DNA of 64,000 nucleotides from Cryptomeria japonica (lineage: Eukaryota > Streptophyta > Pinopsida > Cupressales > Cupressaceae), in assembly GCF_030272615.1 (NCBI RefSeq), contig NC_081407.1, positions 442,796,213 through 442,860,212 on the forward strand, read 5' to 3'. How positions within the stretch are numbered: position 1 is the stretch's first letter; every line of letters starts with the position of its first letter. Shown here in pieces: positions 1 to 9,976 of this stretch. The position numbers and the translations under genes were made by a program. The notes under the pieces are model-generated. The model was not told the DNA's origin and searched no databases. It was given only the letters and a program-made list of their open reading frames with translations.

Positions 1-908
1 TAACTAAAATGGTAGCAACAACAAATGTTTCACTAGATGCCTCAATATCAGCACTATCAATAACACTCACAACTGCTCCAAGTTCTAGTCTCCCTGCTTT
101 CAAAGCTTCAACTACCCCCCTGGATGGAAGTAGTAATAGAACTTAACTTTGAACTTTTAGTTCCCCCAAAGCCTAAGGGAACAAAAAGGCCAAAGACGGT
201 ATCTCAGGTGGTAATAGAACCAGCTTCCAAGAGAAAATACGCTAAAGTTATGGTACCATCATCAGACAAGGACAAAGGCAACATACAATCTGAAGACTAT
301 ACCATGTAGGTCATAGAGCTTGGGGTGGAAACACATGAGAGTGTGAAATTAGATTCTCAGATAGCCCTTAATTCTTTATTGAGAAGATTGGATCAAGAGA
401 CGGATGAGAAAAATGTCTTGAAGCAGAAGTGTGAACAACTGACCAACGTTCTTCTAAAGGTCACACAATCTTCTCAAGAGATAGAGCCTATAGGATCTTC
501 AATAGATACCGAAGCTCTCAAGAATATTGAACAGGTGGGAGCTAAAGGCCAAGTAATGGATGAGTGGATTTCAAGGCTAAGATCAGAAGGTTCTCATCTT
601 CTGAGCTCAACAGTGGAACTATTGTCTGATTCTTAAGTAATCTAGAGTCGGATGCAAGGCCTCAAAACCTCGTTATCAAATGAGATTGAGGAGGTTGTGA
701 AAAGTACTACCTTGTGGAGCAAAATGGAGGACTTCAAGATAGATGTCCTGGTTGAGAATAAGGTAATTCCCACAAGGGAAAAGTACATTCAAATCTTGTC
801 TTTATTGTCTCATAAACAAGAGACAATGAAGCTAATGATTGTAGAGCTGGACCGGGAGAAGAAAGAAGGTGATGATGAGGTTGACCTTATTTTTCTAAAG
901 TTGGTGAT
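1..908 (+). pseudogene. Extra-ORF fragment of an upstream Ogre-type copy (5' part, split by Copia-1)
   Basis: This stretch aligns closely with bases 19725-20685, the C-terminal half of the extra ORF of Ogre-1, so it is the same region of a second family copy whose start lies left of the window. The protein is hydrophilic and Gln/Glu/Lys/Leu-rich with coiled-coil character, and no catalytic motif is visible. Reading is interrupted by TAG at 307-309 and 643-645, where the other copy has CAG, and by TAA at 634-636, where the other copy has GAA. A deletion near 110-180 relative to the other copy removes part of the linker. The ORF is cut at 908 by Copia-1 and resumes at 8552. Function unknown. 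Confidence 0.8.
904..908. repeat. Target-site duplication of Copia-1, left (GTGAT)
   Basis: GTGAT stands immediately before the TG of the left LTR and recurs at 8552-8556 after the CA of the right LTR. The uninterrupted paralogous site near 20683 has a single GTGAT, which confirms the empty-site structure. Confidence 0.95.
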
Positions 909-2529
909 TGTTGGCATTATGAGAACCGGCATGAGCCTTATGTAAACTGGCATGAAGACATAATGATATTGTATGTTGTCATTGATGTCAATATGAGACA
1001 TAGTGTGAACCGGCACATGAGATAAGAGAAGAAAGAGATACCGACATATGTGTGAACTGGTATATGCGTAAGTGAAGTGACACATTTGTTCAAAGTGAAC
1101 CGACATGCAGTTATGGGAACTGGCACATGGAAGCACTGTATGACTAACTGGTTGGTAAGGTAGCTTCCACTTCGGGGTTTCCGGTTGGAGTATCTCAAGT
1201 CTATGTGACTCAATCGGGGATCTTTGTGTGATTAGTTAGTAGTATGATGGAGGACAGATCATGTTGCCACGTATGCTCTGTGCGCGTGAAGGATCTTGCA
1301 TGAAGAAGACTATTCCTATCTGCCTTGGGAATGTGCGAAGTCTGTCAAATAGTGATAATGCGTGATGGGTTATTAGCCGCCATGAAAATGGTGGATAATG
1401 GATGATGGAGAATGTCTTGAGATTGACTCAAGACTGGTGCATTCAATGCAGTATGTTTCAACGGTCAGGATCGAACCGTTTGAATTGCTCAACCTAACAG
1501 GTTTAGGGTTTAGGGTTTTTTCTACCAACCTGTATGTTCCCCATAAGGTTGATGTTAGGTTTCTGTCTAAAGTTGTTGGCAAAAAGTAGTGAGTGTGTAT
1601 CCAACGAAAGTGATACAAGATTCTTGCTAGACCATAGGAGAAAAGAGATACCTGCAAAGTGTATGTGCAGAAGGAGAAGAGGAGCCTAAACGGATCTGTA
1701 TTAGTATTAAGTACTATTAATAGATCATTGTAATACCTGTTGATCTCTAACCACTTCAACAGTTGCAAAATCCCCTAACAAGGTAGCCTTAACTAGCTTG
1801 ATTCAAAATCCCCTAAATCGGGTGGTCTTAACCGGCTTGTCGTAAATCCCTTAACCGAGTAACTCAAAGCTAATGAGTTCTAAGAAGCTAGAAAAGCTTA
1901 GGAGATCCTTTCAGCTATTGAGTTCTTAAAATCCTCTAACAAGGTGACCCTACCGGGTTTAACCCTTAACCGGGTATCCCTTAACCAGGTGATCCCTAAC
2001 AGGATCGGTTCCTACCAGAACCTATTGTAATGTTCTTAACCGGACAAGGCTCCTAATAGAGCGTTCTTCTAAAGAGTTCAAAGAGTAGCCTGTGGGTATT
2101 CATCCCCACCATGGTTTTTTCTAGTTGGGTTTCCACGTGAAAAATATGTGTGTCATGTGAAATGATTTTGTCTTGTGATGCTTTGTTTTATCTGTTATGC
2201 ACATGAAGTTTCTATGTTTTATGCCTGTCTATAAAACATATTGAACTTACTGTTGTGAAGATTTTATGGTTAGGTCTACTAGTTCATGCATGAGAATATT
2301 ATGATAATGTGGTATTGAGCCAAGAGAAAAGCTTAGTAAGTGACCGGTTCATGACTGATTGAGTTATTTTGGATGCTACCGGTTGCACTCTGTTTTACCG
2401 GTATCTCTGTTTATCAGTCATTGAGAGTGGTTGCTGTCAAACTAGTTTTGAATTGTATTTCTGTCTATACTGATTCACCCCCCCCTCTCAGTACTGGTTT
2501 GGTACTAGTGGTTCATCATTGAGTTATCA
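909..2529 (+). repeat. Copia-1 5' LTR
   Basis: It starts TGTTGGCATTATGAG and ends GTTATCA, and it aligns end to end with 6935-8551. The LTR is rich in AACCGG-type words. From about 1760 to 2040 it has a degenerate series of short units around CCTTAACCGGGTA. Two plant-telomere-like units lie at 1501-1520. No TATA box was assigned with confidence. Short ORFs on either strand inside the LTR are not considered genes. Confidence 0.93.
1501..1520 (+). promoter_or_regulatory. Telo-box-like motif in the 5' LTR
   Basis: GTTTAGGGTTTAGGG is two copies of the plant telomere unit TTTAGGG, and the 3' LTR keeps it at 7523-7542. Telo-boxes are known plant promoter elements, but a regulatory role here is only inferred. 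Confidence 0.5.
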
Positions 2530-2531
2530 AT

Positions 2532-2544
2532 TGGTATCAGAGCC
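2532..2544 (+). other. Copia-1 primer binding site (initiator tRNA-Met type)
   Basis: TGGTATCAGAGCC begins two bases after the LTR end. It is the usual plant Ty1-copia PBS, complementary to the 3' end of initiator tRNA-Met. Confidence 0.92.
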
Positions 2545-2598
2545 CTCCAGGTCCTTTGTGTTGTAAGCTTAACCGCTTGAGGAAAAGATCCTAGCCAA

Positions 2599-3382
2599 AT
2601 GATGAAGAGGGAAGGTCCAAAGTTCAACAGGGAAAACTTTGGTATATGGAAAGACAGGATGAAGATATTCATAAAAAGTATGGGTGTTCAACACTGGAGT
2701 TATGTTGAAAATGTATATGTTGTTCCTACCGGTACTCTCACTGATGACCAAAAGAGAGAGATACAAGAAAATGGGCAAGTCATGGAAGCCCTCATTAGTA
2801 GTCTATCTGACATTGAGTTTATTGATGTTCAGGACAAGGCAAGTCCCAAAGAAGTATGGGATGCTCTTGAAAATATCTATGGTGGTGATGAGCATGTAAA
2901 ACAGGCTAAGGAAGAGAGCTTGAGAGGAAAGTTTGAAGACATGAGAATGGTTGAAGGAGAGACCATTCAGCAGTATGGAATAAGAATCAAAACAGTTGTT
3001 GGAGAAATAAAGAGTGCAGGTGGAAAAATAGAAGATTCCACTGTGGTAAGTAAAGTCCTGAGATCCCTGTTGCCGGTCTATGCAATAAGGGTTGCTGCTA
3101 TTCAGGAGCTGAGATCAATAGACAAGTCTAAGGCATCCTTGGACTCCATCATAGCCAAGTTGATAACCTATGAGCTAAATAGATTTGATGGTAGTGTTCA
3201 AAAGTCAGAATCAGATTTTAAAGCTTTTACTATACCATCCAAAAAAGGAAAAGAGGCTAGCACTAATGGGGAGCCTAGTCAGAATAGAGAGATGTAGGAT
3301 GAAGAGTTTCTAATGGAAATTTGAAGCTCTTCTGGCTAGGAGATTCCCAAAAGCAATTGGTAAATACAAAGGTAAACTACCT
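2599..3382 (+). pseudogene. gag: Copia-1 gag (capsid domain)
   Basis: The frame opens with ATG at 2599, 55 bases after the PBS. It encodes a copia-type Gag: an early segment with FNRENFGIWKDRM, then a helical capsid region with ALENIYGGDEH and ETIQQYGIRIK. A TAG at 3295-3297 falls where the context implies Gln. Within the next 30 bases the reading must shift from frame 1 to frame 2 to continue through EFEALLARRFPK into the zinc knuckle at 3383, so a small indel breaks gag-pol. Gag would form the cytoplasmic virus-like particle. Overlapping ORFs on the other strand are shadows. Confidence 0.88.
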
Positions 3383-4522
3383 TTGAAATGTTTCTCCTGT
3401 AACCAGATAGGACATATTGCTATGAACTGTCCTAATAGTGACAACAAGGACAAATTGGAAAGGTTCAAGAAATTCAAAGGAGGAAACCGGAGAAATTGTT
3501 TTGTGGCAGTTGATGAAGGTGTCACAGATGAGGAATCTGAAGATGAAGAAAATGAAGACATTGTGTTCGTTGCTGTAAAGGAAGATATGATAGACAAGAA
3601 GGCTCTTGTCTCCCGGTTTGATGATTCCAATGAGTGGATCATTGACAGTGGCTGCTCTCACCATATGACTAGTGACTGGAGCAAGTTTCTAACATTAGAA
3701 GAGTATGATGGTGGTGTGGTTCACTTTGGCAATAATGCACCATGCATGGTCAAAGGTAGAGGGTCCATCTCCTTGAATGGAAAGAGTAGTGCTGACAATG
3801 TGTATTGGGTTGATGGTCTCATACACAACCTTCTAAGTGTTGCCCAGTTAAATGACAGTGGACTTGCTCTACAATTCAAGAATGGAGTTTGCAGAATCAA
3901 AGGTAAAGATGGTAAATTGGTAGCCACCGGCATGCAAACTAAAGGTAACCTATCTCATCTAAATGCTAATATAAGTACATGTCTTATGGCTAAGCTTGAT
4001 GATAGCTGGATATGGCATAGAAGATTCTACCATGTGAACTTTGACAACATTGTGAAGGCTAGTAAGATCAAGGCAGTTAGAGGGTTGCCGGTGCTGAGCA
4101 AACTGGATAATACCTTGTGTAGAGAATGTCAATTGGGGAAAATGTCTTCCTCAACTTTTAAAAGTAAATCTTTCACTGCTGACAACTTGTTTGATCTTGT
4201 GCATACTGATTTATGTGGTCCTATGAAAACTAGAAGTGTGCAGGGTGATAGGTACTTCATGATTCTCACTGATGACTGCTCAAGAATGATGTGGGTCACA
4301 TTCTTGAAAGACAAGTCTGAAGCTTTTGGGAAATTCAAAGCTTTCAAAGCATTAGTGGAAAAGGAAAGTGGTAAAAGGATCAAGTGTCTCAAAACTGATT
4401 AAGGAGGGGAATTCACTTCTAGTGAATTCAACAAGTACTGTGAAGAATTTGGCATCAAGAGATAGCTATCTGCCCCCCGGACTCCATAGCAGAATGGCCT
4501 AGCAGAGAGGAATAACTGGACT
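3383..4522 (+). pseudogene. pol: Copia-1 zinc knuckle, protease and integrase core
   Basis: The segment begins with the CCHC knuckle CFSCNQIGHIAMNC. An acidic linker leads to the aspartic protease site WIIDSGCSHHM (about 3635-3670). The integrase follows: an HHCC zinc region ending in CRECQLGK near 4130, then the DDE core with HTDLCGPM (about 4200) and LTDDCSR (about 4270). TAA at 4400 interrupts the conserved TD-x-GGEF site. TAG at 4463 and 4487 replaces the two glutamines of the family's RQLSAPRTPQQNG stretch, both explained by CAG to TAG. The reading frame itself (frame 2) stays intact through these stops. Integrase would insert the cDNA in the nucleus. Confidence 0.9.
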
Positions 4523-5734
4523 GTGGTTGAAGCAGCTAGAACTATGTTGATCCAAGGAAAGGTTGCTCACACCTTTTGGAGAGAAGCGGTGAGCACTGCA
4601 GTTTACACTATGAATCGGGTACTCATCAAAAAGGGCAAGGACAAAACTCCTTATGAGTATTGGACCGGTAAGACCCCTGTGGTAAATTATTTTAAGGTCT
4701 TTGGTAGCAAATGTTACATCAAGAGGAGTGAACATCAGGGAAAATTTGAAGCTAAATGTGAAGAAGGAATATTTCTAGGATATTCCACCAAGAGTAAAGC
4801 TTTCAAGTGCTACAATAATAGGACTCAGAGAATTATGGAAAGCATCAATGTAAGAGTTGATGAATCCTCTGAGAAGACTAAGAAAACTGGCAGTGAGCAA
4901 GTTGTAAATGAACCAGTTGCAACCTTTTGGGAATCGGTTGTCAGTCAAGCGAGAACCAGTAACAGTGTTCCTGAACTGGTGAATGTTGATACTGATGAAG
5001 ATAAGGATGAAGAAGAAAAGCAAGAAGAACCAATTAAGACCATTCCTCGGTATGTCAAGTTGAATCATGATCCCAAGCAGATCATAGGTGATAAGGATGC
5101 AGGAATCCTTACCAGAAGAAAGATCAAAGAAAACTTATGCATGATCTCTGAATTTGAGCCTAAATCATTCAAAGAGGCTCATAATGATAAAGACTGGATC
5201 AAGGCAATGGAAGAAGAACTTGACCAGATAGAGAAAAATGGTACATGGTCCTTGGTACCCAGACCAAAGCATAAGAATGTCATTGGCACCAAATGGGTGT
5301 TTAGAAATAAGTTGAATGAGGATGGCACAGTGATTAGGAATAAAGCCAGATTGGTATGCAAAGGATATGCTCAAGAAGAAGGTGAAGACTATGGGGAAAC
5401 CTTTGCTCCTATAGCCAGATTGGAAGGAGTTCGTATGCTTCTTGCATATGCAACTTTTAAGAGATTCAAGGTGTATCAAATGGATGTAAAATCTGCATTC
5501 CTAAATGGTGTACTTGAAGAGGAGGTATATATTGAGCAATCAAATGGGTTTACCCTATCTGAAGATAGTGACATGGTATGTAGGCTACACAAAGAATTAT
5601 ATGGTCTAAAGCAAGCACCTAGGGCATGGTATGAGTGCCTACATTCCCATCTTGTGAAGATTGGATTTGAGAGAACAAGTGAAGATAGTAATATCTACTT
5701 GAAGTCTGAAGAAGATCAGATCCTGATTTGTTAA
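4523..5734 (+). pseudogene. pol: Copia-1 integrase C-terminus and reverse transcriptase N-terminal half
   Basis: Same frame as the preceding segment. The start completes the integrase (VEAARTMLIQGK, then the GKF-type region GIFLGYSTKSKAFKCY). An acidic linker around 4980-5040 joins it to the copia reverse transcriptase, where NGTWSLVPRPKHKNVIGTKW, GETFAPIARLEGVRML, MDVKSAFLNGVLEEEVYIEQ and HKELYGLKQAPRAWYE are in the expected order. TAA at 5732 lies just before the catalytic FVDDIIFGG box, which follows in the same frame. RT would copy element RNA into cDNA using the tRNA primer. Confidence 0.92.
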
Positions 5735-6691
5735 GTCTTTGTTGATGACATCATCTTTGGTGGAGATGACAAGATGAGTCATGAGTTTGCTGATGAGATG
5801 AAGAAAGAGTTTGAAATGTCACTCATAGGGGAGATTAAATTTTTCATTGGACTGCAGATCCAGCAGATGAAAGATGGAATCTTCATCACTCAGTCCAAAT
5901 ATGTCAAAGAGGTGTTGAAGACTTTTGGCATGGAAGATAGCAAACCAGTTGGTACACCGATGGCAACTGGTTGCAAATTGACAAAGGAAGATGATTCCGC
6001 ACTGGTTGATGAGAAGGAATACCGATCAATGATTGGTAAGTTGCACTATGTAGTGCATAGCAGACCGGATATTGCACATGTAGTTGGCATCACTGCAAGG
6101 TTCCAAAAGAGTCCAAGAGAATCTCACTTGAGTGCAGTCAAACAGATTCTTAGGTATCTGAAGGGAACAATTGACTATGGATTGTGGTACCCATACATCA
6201 ATAATTTCAATCTAAAAGTATTCACAGATGCTGATTGGGCTGGTAATGTGGATGACCGAAAGAGCACAACCGGTGGTGCATTCTTTCTCGGTGGTAGACT
6301 GGTCTCATGGATGAGTAAAAAGCAGAGTTGCATCTCTCAGTCTACAATGGAAGCGGAGTATGTTGCAGCTTTCATGAACTGTACTTAGGCAATCTGGATG
6401 AAGCATGTACTGGAAGGCTTCAAGATCCCTGTACTTGAACCGGTAAGTATATTCTGTGATAACACAAGTGCTATCAATATATCAAAGAATCCAGTTTTAC
6501 ATTCTAGAACCAAGCATTTTGAACTTAAGTATCATTTCTTGAGGGAAAAGGTTCAGAATAAAGAGATTGCACTGGAGCATGTGTCCAGTAAGGAGCAGTT
6601 AGCAGACATATTCACCAAGCCTCTCCCAAAGACAACATTTGTGCATTTGAGAGGTGAATTAGGGGTATTGCCCCTTCAGGAGGTGAACTAA
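5735..6691 (+). pseudogene. pol: Copia-1 reverse transcriptase catalytic box and RNase H
   Basis: The catalytic FVDDIIFGG is encoded at about 5735-5761, followed by the RT thumb (FFIGLQIQQMKDGIF) and the copia RNase H with VFTDADWAGNVDDRKSTTGG, ISQSTMEAEYVAA, FCDNTSAI and the terminal LADIFTKPLPK. TAG at 6386-6388 interrupts NCT-x-AIWMKH where the family has Gln. The frame continues unchanged to the natural stop at 6689-6691. No pol residue after this stop is recognisable; 243 bases of 3' leader precede the 3' LTR. Confidence 0.92.
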
Positions 6692-6934
6692 AAGTGGTAG
6701 TTCCACATCAGTCAGGTACTGGATAGACAAATCTTTGGTTGATTGGTGTGTTTAAGGATGCCACTCCTCAGGGGGAGCAACATAAGGAAATAGTGGTGAT
6801 TGTACCTCCACTTTGGCATTGTTGTCAAAGGGGGAGAAGAAGTGAAACGAAAAGACATCTGTAGCAACTAGGGAGAAGATGTGAAGCAGAGAAGATATCT
6901 TTTGTATATTGCCATCAATGCCAAAGGGGGAGAT
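6692..6934 (+). other. Copia-1 3' untranslated region with polypurine tract
   Basis: Non-coding. It contains two purine-rich runs (near 6773 and 6832) and ends with AAAGGGGGAGA at 6923-6933 just before the LTR TG, the likely primer for plus-strand DNA synthesis. The block GCCATCAATGCCAAAGGGGG at 6911-6930 also occurs, in reverse orientation, at the 3' end of NA-Copia (25238-25257). Confidence 0.85.
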
Positions 6935-8551
6935 TGTTGGCATTATGAGAACCATCATGAGCCTTATGTAAACTGGCATGAAGACATAATGATATTGTAT
7001 GTTGTCATTGATGTCAATATGAGACATAGTGTGAACCGGGACATGAGATAAGAGAAGAAAGAGATACCGACATATGTGTGAACTAGTATATGCCTAAGTG
7101 AAGTGGCACATTTGTTCAAAGTGAACCGGCATGCAGTTATGGGAACCGACACATGGAAGCACTGTATGACTAACCGGTTGGTAAGGCAGCTTCCACTTCG
7201 GGGTTTCCAGTTGGAGTATCTTAAGTCTGTGTGACTCAATCGGTGATGTTTGTGTGATGAATTAGTAGTATGATGGAGGACAGATCGTGTTGCCATGTAA
7301 GCTCTGTGCGCGTGAAGGATCTTGCATGAAGAAGACTATTCCTATCTACCTCAGGTGCGAATTCTGTCAAATAGTGATAACACATGATGGGTTATCAACC
7401 ACCATGAAAACGATGGATAATGGACGAAGGAGAATGTCTTGAGATCAACTCAAGACTGGTGCATTCAATGCAGTATGTTTCAACGGTCAGGATCGAACCG
7501 TTTGAATTGCTCAACCTAACAGGTTTAGGGTTTAGGGTTTTTGCTACCGACCTGTATGTTCCCTATAAGGTCGATGTTAGGTTTCTGTCTAAAGTTGTTG
7601 GCAAAAAGTAGTGAGTGTGTATCCAACGAAAGTGATACAAGATTCTTGCCAGACCATAGGAGAAAAGAGATACCTGCAAAGTGTATGTGCAGAAGGAGAA
7701 GAGGAGCCTAAACAGATCTGTATTAGTATTAAGTACTGTTAACAGATCATTGTAATACATGTTGATCTCTAACCACTTCAATAGTTGCAAAATCCCCTAT
7801 TAGGGTAGCCTTAACTGGCTTGATTCAAAATCCCTTAAATCAGGTGGTCTTAACTGGCTTGCTGTAAATCCCTTAACTGGGTAACTCGAAGCTAATGAGT
7901 TCTGAGAAGCTAGAAAAGATTAGGAGATCCTTTCAGCTATTGAGTTCTTAAAATCCTCTAACAAGGTGACCCTACCGGGTTTAACCCTTAACCGGGTATC
8001 CCTTAACTGGGTGATCCCTAACAAGATCGGTTCCTACCAGAACCTATTGTAATGTTCTTAACCAGACAAGGCTCCTAACAAAGTGGACTTCTAAAGAGTT
8101 CAAAGAGAAGCCTGTGGGTATTCATCCCCAACATGGTTTTCCCCAGTTGGGTTTCCACGTGAAAAATATGTGTGTCATGTGAAATGCTTTTGTCTTGTGA
8201 TGCTTTGTTTTATCTGTTATGCACATGAAGTTTCTATGTTTTATGCCTATCTATAAAACATATTGAACTCACTGTTGTGAATATTTGATGGTTAGGTCTA
8301 CTAGTTCATGCATGAGAATATTATGATAATGTGGTATTGAGCTAAGAGAAAAGCTTAGAACGTGACCGGTTCATGACTGATTGAGTTATTCTGGATGCTA
8401 CCAGTTGCACTCTGTTTTACCGGTATCTCTGTTTATTAGTCATTGAGAGTGGTTGCTGTCAAACCGGTTTTGAACTATATTTGTGTCTATACTGATTCAC
8501 CCCCCCCTCTCAGTACCAGTTTGGTACTAGTAGTTCATCATTGAGTTATCA
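6935..8551 (+). repeat. Copia-1 3' LTR
   Basis: It aligns with 909-2529 over its full length, with scattered substitutions, many of C/T or G/A type, and few indels, so the insertion is not recent. It starts TGTTGGCATTATGAG and ends GTTATCA. The telo-box-like pair is kept at 7523-7542. Confidence 0.93.
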
Positions 8552-8556
8552 GTGAT
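8552..8556. repeat. Target-site duplication of Copia-1, right (GTGAT)
   Basis: Matches 904-908 and restores the extra-ORF sequence of the host element when Copia-1 is removed. Confidence 0.95.
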
Positions 8557-8884
8557 CTCCCTTGCTATTTATATGATAGCAATCAAAATCTCGCCACTGC
8601 TGAAGTTGTCACACAAGAATTCCTTTCTTTGATGTATCAATGCTCAAGACAAGATTTTTCTCTTGATACATTTGATAAACTATTAGAAATCCAGGTCAGC
8701 TTCGAAGTCCTCGCATCCATGTTGAAGGATGTAAGAAAGAAACAGATGAAGATTCAAGATGCAATGTCCTGCGTCCAAATCATCACAAGTTCTACCTTGA
8801 TGCCGAACGAAGCAGAAATGAAATACCATCCTTGTTAAATTCGAAGATTTCCAGAAATCCAATGAAGAGGGGAATCAAGAATGA
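8552..8884 (+). pseudogene. Extra-ORF fragment of the upstream Ogre-type copy (3' end)
   Basis: It continues the fragment at 1-908 and aligns with 20683-21014. The encoded tail is helical and charged (for example SLDTFDKLLEIQVSFEV) and ends at TGA 8882-8884. A small indel near 8825 shifts the frame relative to the other copy. Here CAG is kept at 8692-8694 and 8852-8854, where the downstream copy has TAG, so the two copies decayed independently. The upstream copy's 3' LTR, shared with Ogre-1, starts 46 bases further on. Confidence 0.78.
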
Positions 8885-8930
8885 ATTTCCCGCTCTCGAC
8901 ATCCCTTCTTCATGTAGTCGCACCGATAAA

Positions 8931-9803
8931 TGTTGTGAATTTTTGTGCAGCTGCACATTTTCTTTATGTAGTAGTTGTAGTAAAATGGGACTGTGCAGTT
9001 GAATAAGTCAATTGTGCCCACCTTTTTCTCAACTTCTTTTCCTATATAAGGAGGACTTTTTGTAAATATTTAATCTTTTTCATGCTTAGCAAAACTCTAC
9101 TGATTTTTTATCCCAACTAAGAGTTTGGGCTTTTTGTGGTGAAAATCCTATCAAACGAATAAAGAAAATAGTTTTGTTGATTACAAACTTTGTGTTGTAT
9201 CAAGAAACTCATTTATATAATTTGATGTTCCTATGTCCATTGAATCTTTATTATCTTTACTTCTTTGATTTTTAAGATATTACTACGTGGTTAGAGAGCT
9301 CTCAAATCTTGCAAAGTAGACTTTGTGCTCTTAGCATACTTGAGAAATCTGCTAATAAATTAAGTAACTTGTGGTAAGCTTTGTATTGCTGTGGTTATTT
9401 GTAGTTTAATGGATTAGAAATCTATACTTGAAGACTTTGAGCTTTAAGCTAAGTTTCTAATTGTTTAATTTGTAACGATCAGTGTGAATTAGTGTTACCA
9501 TAAAGGAGACTTTGTGCTGCTTAATAATAACTCTTGGTGTATTTTGTTAGATTAATAGTTCTTTTCTTTAAGTATCTGAAGAGGTAGAGAAATTGTAACT
9601 AGGTGAAGGGAGAATACATAAACTCTGAAAAAATAGAGTTATATGCCCAACACCAACCCACAAATTTAATTTATTATTAATTAGAGGAGAAATTTCATAG
9701 GGAACCTCCCCTTGATGAGAGGAGAGATTAATTTCTTAGCATAGCGTTGTGTGAATTTTATGTTTTGTCATTAGTACGCTGGTGACAAAATATTCACCCA
9801 ATA
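8931..9803 (+). repeat. Ogre-1 5' LTR (shared with the upstream copy)
   Basis: It starts TGTTGTGAATTTTTG and ends TATTCACCCAATA, where the 3' LTR ends in CAACA, so the terminal CA has mutated to TA. The start is inferred from the TGTTG...CAACA terminal inverted repeat. The polypurine-rich stretch is not directly adjacent but ends near 8881, so the true start could be up to 50 bases earlier. CCTATATAAGG at 9051-9061 is a good TATA box. Compared with the 3' LTR it has about 192 extra bases at 9521-9712. Confidence 0.78.
9051..9061 (+). promoter_or_regulatory. TATA box of the Ogre-1 LTR
   Basis: CCTATATAAGG, kept in the 3' LTR at 21171-21181, lies about 120 bases into the LTR and is followed by transcribable leader. 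It is a probable core promoter; no transcription data. Confidence 0.6.
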
Positions 9804-9809
9804 GTTTTT

Positions 9810-9827
9810 TGGCGACTCTGCTGGGGA
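9810..9827 (+). other. Ogre-1 primer binding site
   Basis: TGGCGACTCTGCTGGGGA lies six bases after the LTR end. From memory this matches the PBS type of Ogre/Tat elements, attributed to a tRNA-Arg; the tRNA assignment should be treated as unverified. Bases 9828-9976 are a non-coding leader. Confidence 0.8.
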
Positions 9828-9976
9828 GTGACATGCAACCGGTTTGTCTTTTGGGTTGCAGTGCGCTTTCATTGTAATTTTCATATTGTTGTTTTTCTTC
9901 AAATCATAATCTGGTTGATCGAAGTTACACTTGTGGGCAACGATTAGCAATATATGTTGATCCTACTTTTGAAGTA

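Larger units (their letters stand above)
909..8551 (+). mobile_element. Copia-1, complete but decayed Ty1-copia LTR retrotransposon
   Basis: It has two TG...CA long terminal repeats of 1621 and 1617 bp, 5-bp target-site duplications, an initiator-tRNA-Met-type primer binding site, a gag-pol reading frame in the copia order (gag, zinc knuckle, protease, integrase, reverse transcriptase, RNase H) and a polypurine tract. It sits inside the extra ORF of an Ogre-type element. Coding is broken by one frameshift near 3300-3330 and by in-frame stops at 3295, 4400, 4463, 4487, 5732 and 6386, so it is not autonomous. The copia sublineage was not assigned. Its terminal sequences resemble those of NA-Copia at 24411-32119. 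Confidence 0.95.

Noticed and set aside
810-1768. Minus-strand ORFs in the Copia-1 LTR (also at 6752-7296 and 7563-7790)
   Set aside because: They lie within LTR sequence, are present in both LTRs as shadows, and have no recognisable protein content.
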